Below, one piece after another: positions 1 through 5,361 of a stretch of 5,361 nucleotides of DNA. Made by a program: the position numbers and the translations under genes. How positions within the stretch are numbered: position 1 is the first letter of the stretch; each line of letters opens with the position of its first letter. The notes under the pieces are model-generated. The model saw only the letters and a list, made by a program, of their open reading frames with translations, was not told the DNA's origin and ran no database searches. Origin of the DNA: an uncultured Flavobacteriales bacterium (GTDB taxonomy: Bacteria; Bacteroidota; Bacteroidia; Flavobacteriales; CALTNV01); NCBI GenBank assembly GCA_943845485.1, contig CALTNV010000005.1, forward strand, positions 1-5,361. The letters are read 5' to 3'.

Positions 1-132
1 AGCATTTCCCATTGAAAAGTTTTTAGCCCCTACTCCTATTGACAAAAACTCGTTACTATATTTCTGAGCACTTAAAAAACTCGGAATTAAAAAGAGAATA
101 AAAAGAATACTATATTTGTTATGATTTGTCAT
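1..132 (-). CDS. Secreted PorV-like outer-membrane protein, N-terminus only (runs off left edge)
   Basis: Only the first 44 codons are in the window, read leftward from an ATG at 132-130. They begin with a textbook signal peptide: a short polar start containing a lysine, a hydrophobic core around residues 8-20 (ILFILFLIPSFL), and a probable signal peptidase I site in SAQ at about residues 21-23. The mature start, SNEFLSIGVGAKNFSMGNA, resembles what I remember of the Bacteroidota PorV/PorQ-like beta-barrel proteins, which commonly read SNEFL-IGVGAR-x-x-GMGNA just after the signal peptide. PorV itself is an outer-membrane component of type IX secretion that shuttles cargo, but the family has several paralogues, so the exact role is open. 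The gene diverges from pssA and has an exact TAnnTTTG box 28 nt upstream of its ATG. No earlier in-frame ATG lies close upstream. The secretion call is firm; the family call is from memory of the motif. Confidence 0.75.
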   Translation of the reverse strand, partial: MTNHNKYSILFILFLIPSFLSAQKYSNEFLSIGVGAKNFSMGNA

Positions 133-159
133 TTGAACGTTAAGATACTTAATTTTAAA

Positions 160-167
160 CAAATATA
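160..167 (-). promoter_or_regulatory. Bacteroidota-type -7 promoter box for the PorV-like gene
   Basis: On the minus strand this reads TATATTTG, an exact match to the TAnnTTTG -7 element used by the primary sigma factor of Bacteroidota. Transcription starting about 6-7 nt downstream would give a leader of roughly 20 nt before the ATG at 132. I could not find a convincing TTTG -33 element at the expected distance, so this is a one-box call. Confidence 0.55.
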
Positions 168-204
168 ACGAGAAAGAAATAAATAAATTGTTTAACTAAA
201 ACAT

Positions 205-212
205 TACATTTG
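205..212 (+). promoter_or_regulatory. Bacteroidota-type -7 promoter box just before pssA
   Basis: The sequence TACATTTG exactly matches TAnnTTTG and ends 6 nt before the pssA ATG at 219. The expected transcription start would therefore fall on or next to the ATG, implying a leaderless or nearly leaderless message. A TTG at 188-190 lies upstream, but only 14 nt away, which is shorter than the usual spacing to a -33 element. Chance matches are not rare in DNA this AT-rich. Confidence 0.4.
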
Positions 213-218
213 ATTAAT

Positions 219-914
219 ATGAAAATCATAAAACAAATACCCAATTTAATAACTGGATTTAATTTAACATCGGGCTGTTTAGCTATTATTCAAATTTTTG
301 ATGGTGAAATTTATCTAGGGGCTTTCTTCATTCTTTTAGGTGCATTTTTCGATTTTTTTGATGGATTATCAGCTCGTTTATTAAAAGTTTCTTCAGAAAT
401 GGGAAAACAAATGGACTCTTTAGCAGATATGATTACTTTTGGTGTAGCACCAACTTTTATAGTATACAAACTAATTGAGCAAACAGAAATTGATGAATTA
501 AAATATATTGCATTAACAATGGCTTTTTTCTCTGCATTTAGGTTAGCTAAATTTAACATAGATATTAGACAATCAAGCTCGTTTATTGGTTTACCTACTC
601 CTGCAAATGCTTTATTTTGGCTCGCTATTCCACTTAGTAATGAATACATTCAAAATTCCTCTATTTCTAAAATCACTACTAATCCTTATTTTTTAATAAT
701 TGGATGCATTGTATTCTCTTTACTTCTTGTTTCTGAAATACCAATGTTTTCACTAAAAATAAATTCTTTAAAAATCAAAGAAAATAAAATAAAATTTAGT
801 TTTGTTTTATTGAGTATTTTATTAATTGTATTATTTAGTGTTCAAGCAATATCAATAATCGTTTTATTGTATATAATATTTTCTATACTTCAATTGGTAT
901 CAAAAAAAAGTTAA
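219..914 (+). CDS. pssA: CDP-diacylglycerol--serine O-phosphatidyltransferase (phosphatidylserine synthase)
   Basis: This integral membrane enzyme makes phosphatidylserine from CDP-diacylglycerol and serine, the committed step toward phosphatidylethanolamine. Numbered from the ATG at 219 the protein has 231 residues. The complete CDP-alcohol phosphotransferase signature is present: D48-G49, A52-R53, G62, D66 and D70, with the spacing DGx2ARx8Gx3Dx3D, including all the metal- and substrate-binding aspartates. PssA-type features follow: FRLAKFN at 107-113 and GLPTPANA at 124-131, which separate it from phosphatidylglycerophosphate synthases. Hydrophobic segments lie near residues 15-48, 95-107, 129-140, 157-172 and 193-226. 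A TTG codon in frame at 210 was rejected as the start because the ATG at 219 gives the usual family N-terminus (IPNLITGFNL) and the TTG overlaps the likely promoter box. No decarboxylase gene (psd) is adjacent. The length is normal for the short Bacteroidota form. Confidence 0.95.
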   Translation: MKIIKQIPNLITGFNLTSGCLAIIQIFDGEIYLGAFFILLGAFFDFFDGLSARLLKVSSEMGKQMDSLADMITFGVAPTFIVYKLIEQTEIDELKYIALTMAFFSAFRLAKFNIDIRQSSSFIGLPTPANALFWLAIPLSNEYIQNSSISKITTNPYFLIIGCIVFSLLLVSEIPMFSLKINSLKIKENKIKFSFVLLSILLIVLFSVQAISIIVLLYIIFSILQLVSKKS

Positions 915-954
915 AAGATTATTTATAATCATAGCATCCTTTAAAGTAAATAAC

Positions 955-962
955 TAAATTTG
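955..962 (+). promoter_or_regulatory. Bacteroidota-type -7 promoter box for the 90-residue protein gene
   Basis: TAAATTTG exactly matches TAnnTTTG and sits 22 nt before the ATG at 985. Initiation 6-7 nt downstream would leave a leader of about 16 nt. It suggests that the small gene can be transcribed on its own rather than only by read-through from pssA, which ends 70 nt upstream. No clear -33 element is visible. Confidence 0.5.
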
Positions 963-984
963 TAAATAAATTATATTTAAAGAC

Positions 985-1257
985 ATGGCTAACAAAAGAG
1001 AAATTAAAAAAGATATTTCGCACATCATTGGTGCAGTTGTTGAAGAGGCATACAATGTTCAATTAAACGACAAAACTAAAACAGAAGCTTCTGAAGTTAT
1101 TATTGATGAAGCAGTTAACTTATATGATGCTCTTTTAGAAAGAGTTCATGGATATAAGACTAGTGAAAAAGGAAAAAGAAAAATGTATTTCAATAACATT
1201 AAGCATGACTTATTTGTTAAAGCATCTGATTTATTTGTTAAGGTTGAAAAACTTTAA
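985..1257 (+). CDS. Small conserved Bacteroidota protein of unknown function (90 aa)
   Basis: This is a complete 90-residue protein starting at ATG 985 and ending with TAA. It has no signal peptide or membrane segment, so it should be cytosolic. It is charged and predicted largely helical, with segments around residues 3-25 (ending in AVVEEAYNVQL), 35-58 (ASEVIIDEAVNLYDALLERV) and 65-90. The opening MANKREIKKDI resembles a widespread family of roughly 90-110-residue Bacteroidota proteins beginning MAN(R/K)RELKK-, which are annotated only as hypothetical; I recall no established function. The C-terminus has a seven-residue near-repeat, DLFVKAS then DLFVKVE. The gene lies between pssA on the same strand and convergent tyrS. 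It has its own likely promoter and a strong terminator 11 nt after its stop. Codon and base use match its neighbours, so it looks native. That it is a real gene is fairly sure; its role is unknown. Confidence 0.85.
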   Translation: MANKREIKKDISHIIGAVVEEAYNVQLNDKTKTEASEVIIDEAVNLYDALLERVHGYKTSEKGKRKMYFNNIKHDLFVKASDLFVKVEKL

Positions 1258-1268
1258 AAAATAAATCA

Positions 1269-1308
1269 CATAAAAAAAGCAGCTAAGAATATAGCTGCTT
1301 TTTTTATG
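1269..1308 (+). terminator. Rho-independent terminator after the 90-residue protein gene
   Basis: A perfect 17-bp stem pairs 1269-1285 with 1292-1308 around a 6-nt loop (AGAATA). The core is GCAGCTA/TAGCTGC, flanked by A7 on the left and T7 on the right, so the hairpin can work in either direction. It begins 11 nt after the stop codon at 1257, which makes it the natural terminator of that gene and a backstop against read-through from tyrS. Confidence 0.9.
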
Positions 1309-1385
1309 TCTAAAAATTTAAAACCAAAACAAATTTTAACATCTTAGCAAGACATTAAAATTACTCAAATAGAGAAATAAATACA

Positions 1386-1417
1386 AAAAACCGAAAATAT
1401 AAATATTTTCGGTTTTT
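1386..1417 (-). terminator. Rho-independent terminator after tyrS (bidirectional shape)
   Basis: A perfect 15-bp inverted repeat pairs 1386-1400 with 1403-1417. The core is CCGAAAATAT/ATATTTTCGG, with A and T runs outside it. The formal loop is only 2 nt, so the innermost A-T pairs must open to make a loop of about 4. It lies 22 nt beyond the tyrS stop codon on the minus strand and ends in a U run in that direction. The bases between this and the other hairpin (1309-1385) show no gene or other structure. Confidence 0.88.
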
Positions 1418-1439
1418 ATATTAAATGAAATTATTTTAA

Positions 1440-2717
1440 CTAAAATATTTCTAAAATAAAATATTTCTTTTTACCCTTTTGAAGTACAATAAACTTATCG
1501 TTAATTAAGTCATCAGCATTAATTTCTTTGGTATCATTTACTTTATCTTTATTCACTGATATTGAATTGGCCTTTAATTCTCTTCTTGCCTCACCATTTG
1601 ATTTAAGAAATCCTGATTCAACTAAACCTTCAATGATAGACATACCATTATTAATTTTTGAAGCTTCAATTTTTGCTTGTGGTACACCATTGAAAACAGC
1701 TTTAAAAGTTGATTCGTCAAGTTTCTTTAAGTCCTCAGAAGAGGATTTACCAAATAAAATATTTGAAGCAGAAACAGCTTTATCGTAATCTTCTTTAGAG
1801 TGAACTAAAGTTGTTATTTCTTCAGCAAGTCTCCTTTGTAAAACTCTTAAGTGAGGAGCTTCTATATGTTCTTCATTTAGTTGTTCTATAGTTTCTTTGT
1901 CTAAAAGCGTAAATGTTTTAATAAATTTTAAAGCATCTTCATCAGAGGCATTAAGCCAGAATTGATAAAATTCATATGGCGATGTTTTCTTTGGGTCTAA
2001 CCAAACAGTACCCGATTCTGATTTACCAAACTTACCCCCGTCAGATTTTGTCATTAATGGACAGGTAAAAGCCCATCCTTCACTTTTCCCAATTCTTCTA
2101 ACTAATTCAGTACCTGTGGTAATATTTCCCCATTGATCTGAACCTCCCATTTGAATTTTACAATCTAATTCTTTATTCAAATGATAAAAATCATATCCTT
2201 GTAAAAGTTGGTATGAAAATTCTGTGAATGAAATTCCTGTTTCAATTCTCTTTTTCACAGAATCTTTGGCCATCATGTAATTAACAGTTATATGTTTTCC
2301 TACATCTCTAATGAAATTTAGAAAACTGAAATCTTTCATCCAGTCATAATTATTAAGTAATAATGCAGGATTATCCTCTTTTTCAAAATCTAAAAACTTT
2401 GATAATTGAGTTTTAATTCCATTGATATTTTTTTGAAGTGTTTCTTCATCTAGTAAGTTTCTTTCATCTGCTTTCTCTGATGGATCTCCAACCATCCCTG
2501 TCGCACCTCCAACTAAAGCAATTGGTCTATGACCGTGTTTTTGAAAATGAACAAGCAATAAAATCGGAATTAAACTCCCAACATGTAATGAGTCTGATGT
2601 AGGGTCAAATCCAATATATCCAGTGGTTGTTTCTTTTGATAACTGTTCAGCAGTTCCAGGCATAATATTGTGTATCATACCTCTCCATTGTAATTCTTCT
2701 ATTAATTTATTAGCCAT
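1440..2717 (-). CDS. tyrS: Tyrosyl-tRNA synthetase
   Basis: This is a class I aminoacyl-tRNA synthetase that activates tyrosine with ATP and charges tRNA-Tyr in the cytosol. It has 425 residues, the normal length for the bacterial TyrRS form. The catalytic Rossmann domain shows YIGFDPT at 34-40, the HIGH-type motif as HVGS at 45-48, the tyrosine-pocket stretch around QLLQGYDF (170-177), GGSDQWGN at 191-198, and the KMSKS-type loop as KFGKS at 229-233. After the helical anticodon-binding region, a C-terminal S4 RNA-binding domain covers about residues 358-425, recognisable from [15 protein letters not shown] and the basic end. The start is the ATG at 2717-2715, giving the usual [13 protein letters not shown] opening; the stop is TAG. 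An exact TAnnTTTG box lies 28 nt upstream. No T-box or other leader structure is seen. The gene is divergent from the large sensor gene and convergent with the small gene, so it is probably a single-gene transcript. Confidence 0.98.
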   Translation of the reverse strand: MANKLIEELQWRGMIHNIMPGTAEQLSKETTTGYIGFDPTSDSLHVGSLIPILLLVHFQKHGHRPIALVGGATGMVGDPSEKADERNLLDEETLQKNINGIKTQLSKFLDFEKEDNPALLLNNYDWMKDFSFLNFIRDVGKHITVNYMMAKDSVKKRIETGISFTEFSYQLLQGYDFYHLNKELDCKIQMGGSDQWGNITTGTELVRRIGKSEGWAFTCPLMTKSDGGKFGKSESGTVWLDPKKTSPYEFYQFWLNASDEDALKFIKTFTLLDKETIEQLNEEHIEAPHLRVLQRRLAEEITTLVHSKEDYDKAVSASNILFGKSSSEDLKKLDESTFKAVFNGVPQAKIEASKINNGMSIIEGLVESGFLKSNGEARRELKANSISVNKDKVNDTKEINADDLINDKFIVLQKGKKKYFILEIF

Positions 2718-2745
2718 TTTTCAAATAATTCTTTTTTTGTTCTTT

Positions 2746-2753
2746 CAAAGATA
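2746..2753 (-). promoter_or_regulatory. Bacteroidota-type -7 promoter box for tyrS
   Basis: Read on the minus strand this is TATCTTTG, an exact TAnnTTTG match. Transcription starting 6-7 nt downstream would give a leader of about 22 nt before the tyrS ATG. The region just before that ATG is A-rich with no Shine-Dalgarno motif, as is common in Bacteroidota. No exact TAnnTTTG box is present for the divergent plus-strand gene in the same 114-nt gap. Confidence 0.55.
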
Positions 2754-2831
2754 TAAAACAATAAAAATAGATTAGTATTATTCCTAAAGGTTTTATAATT
2801 TAAAATCTTAAATAGATTATGAATCATCATT

Positions 2832-5171
2832 ATGGGATACAAAAAAACAGTTCTTTTAGTTTTATCATTATTAATAATGATAACTGCTTTATTTCTCTTA
2901 AAATCAGATTTATTTTTAAAATCTAAAAATGATGTAGCTTTTGATTTAGCTTTAGAAATAAACCAAATCGATGAGGATTTAAATACCTTGAGTGATCTTA
3001 ATGATATTAGTTTAAAAGATTTTTCATATGTTAAATTCAAAGATTCTAATATTTTAACGTGGAATATTAAACATTTTTCTATTTCAAATACTAAATCTTA
3101 TTTTTCAGAAATCAATTCTACAGTACCAATTTATTTAAATAATGAACATCATATTTACAGGGGTAAAAAAATTACTATTGATTCAGATATTTTTTTTGTT
3201 TTTAAATCAATAGCTTTAAAAGGAACGTTAAATAAATCCTTTCTAACATATTTGAATGAAGATATACATGTAAACTATGTTAGTTCAGATAAAGTTGATT
3301 TTTTCTTTAATCAAGACTACTATAACACTTCTTTAAACATTTCATTAATTTACATTTTTCTTTTACTTGGTGTTATTTTATTTATTTATTCTTTTTATCA
3401 ATTTTTGCTTAATAAACTATCAAAACCTTTAATTATACTAACTTCTTATTTAGTTGTATTTAGTCTATACTGTTTACTAAGCTATTTAAAAGTCTTTAAT
3501 TTATTAAATTTTAAAAGCTCAATATCGCATTTTTATTCCAGTGAAGTTTCTGTAAGGTATATTGATTATGTGTTTTTTCTTTTTCTCCTGTTCTTTTTTT
3601 TACTTACTGTTTTTAGGAATAGAAGAGATTTCTTTTTTGTCATGAAAAAAAAGAAATTATTTTATTCATTACTTATTTTGTTGGTTTCAGGCATCATTTT
3701 TTATTTAAACACAAGTGTATTTTCTTTATTAAATCATTTAGATTTTATTGAGTTAAACCCTAACAGACTTTTACTTTTTAATTCTTTTAGTTATTTAGTT
3801 TATGTCATCATCATTATTCTTTTTATTATTTTATTAATAATTGTTTACTTTTTTAAAAGTATCATTGATAAAAAATTTATTCCTGTTGCTTTTTCAGTTC
3901 AACTACTCTTATTCCTTAGTATTGCTTCTTTTCAAACGTCAACATCTTTTGTAAGTATATTATGGTGTTTTTCACCTATGCTTTGTTTTTTCTTAAATGC
4001 TAATTTTAATCATCAGAAAAACCTTATCATATTTATTTTTCAAGGATTGTTATTTTCCTCAATGATGACTTATTATGTTATAAACATAGAGGAAAATAGC
4101 ATGGATATGTTCTTAAATAACTATTCAAAAAGTGTGACTAGTGAAGATGAAAGTAACATGATAAATACTGCAACAAAAATTCAAAAATATCTTCATCATC
4201 ATATAAATGATTTAAAACAACTAAAAGCATTTAGTAATTCTTTTTTCCAAGAAAGGCTAGCGCAGAATATTGAAAATGTATTTTTTCCATCAAAATTAGA
4301 AAGTGATTATTTTGATGTTCTTTTAATTGATACTAACTCCACTAATTCTCTTCTCAAAAATCAAGTATTGTATTTAGATAGTTTGATAAAATTGAAAGAA
4401 AATAGAATTGAAAATGATTTTTTTAATATTAAAGAATCTTATAGTGATTATAATTATGTTGGTAAATATACTTTTTCAGAATTAAATCTTTCTTTTTATA
4501 TTTTATTTAAATATGATTTCATTTCATCTGCTCAAATTGATATAAGAGCATTAACTTTTTTAAATGATTTTCAAATAGGCCATTTAAAACAAGGAAAAAT
4601 AGTTTATCAATATGGGTCCTTCATATCTCCTCATTCAAGTTATGTTTTAGAAAATGCTAATGAATGGACTTCTTATGATGAAAATGCTAAGACATTTTAT
4701 CAAAAAACGATTAAGCCAAACTATGATATTTTCGTTTCAAAAGAAAAGACTTCTGTTATATATTACACCACCATTTTATCATTTGTGATACTTTTGTTTC
4801 TTTTAATTTTACTACTCATTTCGTTATATATAAACCCTCATTTTGTTTTAAATATTTACACTTTAAAGAGTAAAATTTACTTATCTCTTATACTAATTGT
4901 CATTGTTTCTCTAACTGCATATGCTGTGGGTTCTATTCGTTTTTCTAACAAACTACTTTCATATCAGTTAAATAATGACCGTGTTGAGCTAACAGAAGAG
5001 ATTTTTAACTTAGTTAAAAAGTCAAGGGTTATTAATTTTTCAAAGAAAGATAGAATGTCGCTCTTCTCCTTGGAATTTTTTCCCAGCGTAGGTTGGATAT
5101 CAAATGACGTGCATTCGTTCATTTATTTTAAAAATATTTTAAAAGAAAAAAAAAAATTTTTACTTTTTTAA
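2832..5171 (+). CDS. Multi-span membrane sensor, probable histidine kinase lacking its kinase half (3' end truncated)
   Basis: The 779 residues read as the sensory half of a large Bacteroidota membrane histidine kinase. TM1 is at about 6-23. An extracytoplasmic region (24-167) follows, then seven to eight spans at about 168-190, 199-217, 243-262, 276-295, 319-341, 350-366, 374-390 and 398-416. A second extracytoplasmic region (417-642) contains HLKQGKIVYQYGSF, like the '-YKNGKLV-QYG-' stretch I recall in these kinases. Spans follow at 643-667 and 681-701. Basic residues sit on the predicted inner loops (RNRRD, MKKKK, FKSIIDKK), supporting this topology. KIYLSLILIVIVSLTAYAVG and the following 30 residues match the segment that normally precedes a third outer domain, HAMP, HisKA and HATPase domains. 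None of these is present. Past about residue 745 the sequence loses family character, and the stop lies inside an inverted repeat, so this C-terminus is probably not native. An in-frame TGA at 2820 fixes the start at ATG 2832. The signal sensed is unknown. Confidence 0.8.
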   Translation: MGYKKTVLLVLSLLIMITALFLLKSDLFLKSKNDVAFDLALEINQIDEDLNTLSDLNDISLKDFSYVKFKDSNILTWNIKHFSISNTKSYFSEINSTVPIYLNNEHHIYRGKKITIDSDIFFVFKSIALKGTLNKSFLTYLNEDIHVNYVSSDKVDFFFNQDYYNTSLNISLIYIFLLLGVILFIYSFYQFLLNKLSKPLIILTSYLVVFSLYCLLSYLKVFNLLNFKSSISHFYSSEVSVRYIDYVFFLFLLFFFLLTVFRNRRDFFFVMKKKKLFYSLLILLVSGIIFYLNTSVFSLLNHLDFIELNPNRLLLFNSFSYLVYVIIIILFIILLIIVYFFKSIIDKKFIPVAFSVQLLLFLSIASFQTSTSFVSILWCFSPMLCFFLNANFNHQKNLIIFIFQGLLFSSMMTYYVINIEENSMDMFLNNYSKSVTSEDESNMINTATKIQKYLHHHINDLKQLKAFSNSFFQERLAQNIENVFFPSKLESDYFDVLLIDTNSTNSLLKNQVLYLDSLIKLKENRIENDFFNIKESYSDYNYVGKYTFSELNLSFYILFKYDFISSAQIDIRALTFLNDFQIGHLKQGKIVYQYGSFISPHSSYVLENANEWTSYDENAKTFYQKTIKPNYDIFVSKEKTSVIYYTTILSFVILLFLLILLLISLYINPHFVLNIYTLKSKIYLSLILIVIVSLTAYAVGSIRFSNKLLSYQLNNDRVELTEEIFNLVKKSRVINFSKKDRMSLFSLEFFPSVGWISNDVHSFIYFKNILKEKKKFLLF

Positions 5172-5361
5172 CAAATGAAATTATCAAAAAAAAAATTAAT
5201 CGTATTTAAATTCTCGAATCACAAACCTTGTCCAAAATCTTATTTATTATTATCGAACAAAATTCCCAAAAATTTTTTTTTTGATAATTTCATTTGTTAA
5301 AAAAGTAAAAATTTTTTTTTTTCTTTTAAAATATTTTTAAAATATTTTTAAAATAAATGAA
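5118..5361. repeat. Large imperfect inverted repeat at the window end (80-nt and 91-nt arms, 73-nt spacer)
   Basis: The left arm 5118-5197 is the reverse complement of the right arm 5271-5361. The match is base for base, including runs of A11, T5, T6 and A10. The single difference is an extra tandem copy of the 11-nt unit AAAATATTTTT in the right arm (5328-5338 and 5339-5349). The spacer is 5198-5270. The arms are extremely poor in G and C: only five such bases lie between 5121 and 5197. The stop codon of the large membrane protein lies in the left arm, and the right arm ends at the last base of the window. After that stop (5172-5361) I see no convincing gene. The most likely cause is a chimeric or mis-joined contig end; a MITE-like element is possible. 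Confidence 0.9.
5328..5349 (+). repeat. Two tandem copies of an 11-nt AT-only unit
   Basis: AAAATATTTTT occurs twice in a row and is followed by AAAATA, the start of a third partial copy. The mirror position in the left arm of the inverted repeat has a single copy. The difference is typical of slippage, whether in the cell, in amplification or in assembly. Confidence 0.85.

Noticed and set aside
210..218. TTG codon in frame upstream of pssA as an alternative start (three extra residues)
   Set aside because: The ATG at 219 gives the usual family N-terminus, and the TTG forms part of the likely -7 promoter box.
311..649. 112-codon open frame antisense to pssA
   Set aside because: It lies wholly inside a confident gene and has no recognisable features; an AT-poor-in-stops shadow of the real frame.
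1528..1788. 86-codon open frame antisense to the tyrS S4-domain region
   Set aside because: It is opposite a fully conserved enzyme, with no promoter box or family resemblance.
2718..2831. Leader regulatory RNA (T-box-like) for tyrS or a clear promoter for the sensor gene
   Set aside because: The tyrS leader predicted from its -7 box is only about 22 nt with no stem structure, and no exact TAnnTTTG box faces the sensor gene.
2702..3040. Minus-strand open frame overlapping the tyrS start and the sensor gene start
   Set aside because: It covers the divergent promoter gap and parts of two well-supported genes, and its protein has no coherent features.
5030..5122. Minus-strand frame from an ATG at 5122 beginning MNECTSFDIQPTLG, considered as the source of the GC-richer piece
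   Set aside because: It runs into the antisense of the sensor gene and matches nothing I know; too short to support.
5118..5361. Retron-like non-coding RNA, hairpin telomere or phage attachment structure
   Set aside because: No reverse transcriptase, telomere resolvase, integrase or tRNA is present, and the flanking genes are ordinary chromosomal ones. The position at the window end favours an artefact.
1..5361. tRNA, rRNA, CRISPR array, insertion sequence or replication origin
   Set aside because: No cloverleaf, rRNA segment, spaced direct repeats, transposase or DnaA-box cluster was seen on either strand by eye.

Overview
This is a strongly AT-rich bacterial window whose gene content, protein families and promoter motifs fit the phylum Bacteroidota, most likely a marine or freshwater member of the Flavobacteriales. 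Pointers to this are the PorV-like secreted protein, the multi-membrane-span sensor protein of a type I know from that phylum, the small 'MANKRE-' conserved protein, the lack of Shine-Dalgarno sequences, and exact TAnnTTTG -7 boxes in front of four genes. I see no phage, plasmid, CRISPR or defence genes.

Layout, left to right. The minus strand of 1-132 holds the first 44 codons of a secreted, PorV-like outer-membrane protein that runs off the left edge. An 86-nt divergent promoter region separates it from pssA (219-914, +), phosphatidylserine synthase. A small conserved helical protein (985-1257, +) of unknown function follows. It faces tyrS (1440-2717, -), tyrosyl-tRNA synthetase, and the 182-nt convergent gap between them carries two perfect hairpin terminators, one beside each stop codon. 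Divergent from tyrS is a large membrane protein (2832-5171, +). It looks like the sensor half of a Bacteroidota histidine kinase, with eleven membrane spans and two complete extracytoplasmic regions, but the kinase half is missing.

The last ~300 bases are the odd part. The large gene loses its family character near 5060, GC content rises for about 60 bases, and the reading frame stops inside an extremely AT-rich imperfect inverted repeat. The left arm is 5118-5197, the right arm is 5271-5361, and a 73-nt spacer lies between them. The arms match base for base, A11 and A10 runs included, except for one extra 11-nt unit in the right arm. The right arm ends exactly at the window's last base. This is best read as an assembly or amplification chimera at a contig end that artificially truncates the kinase gene. 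A MITE-like insertion is the main biological alternative. The rest of the window is ordinary chromosomal housekeeping sequence, and I do not see a credible new multi-gene system in it.
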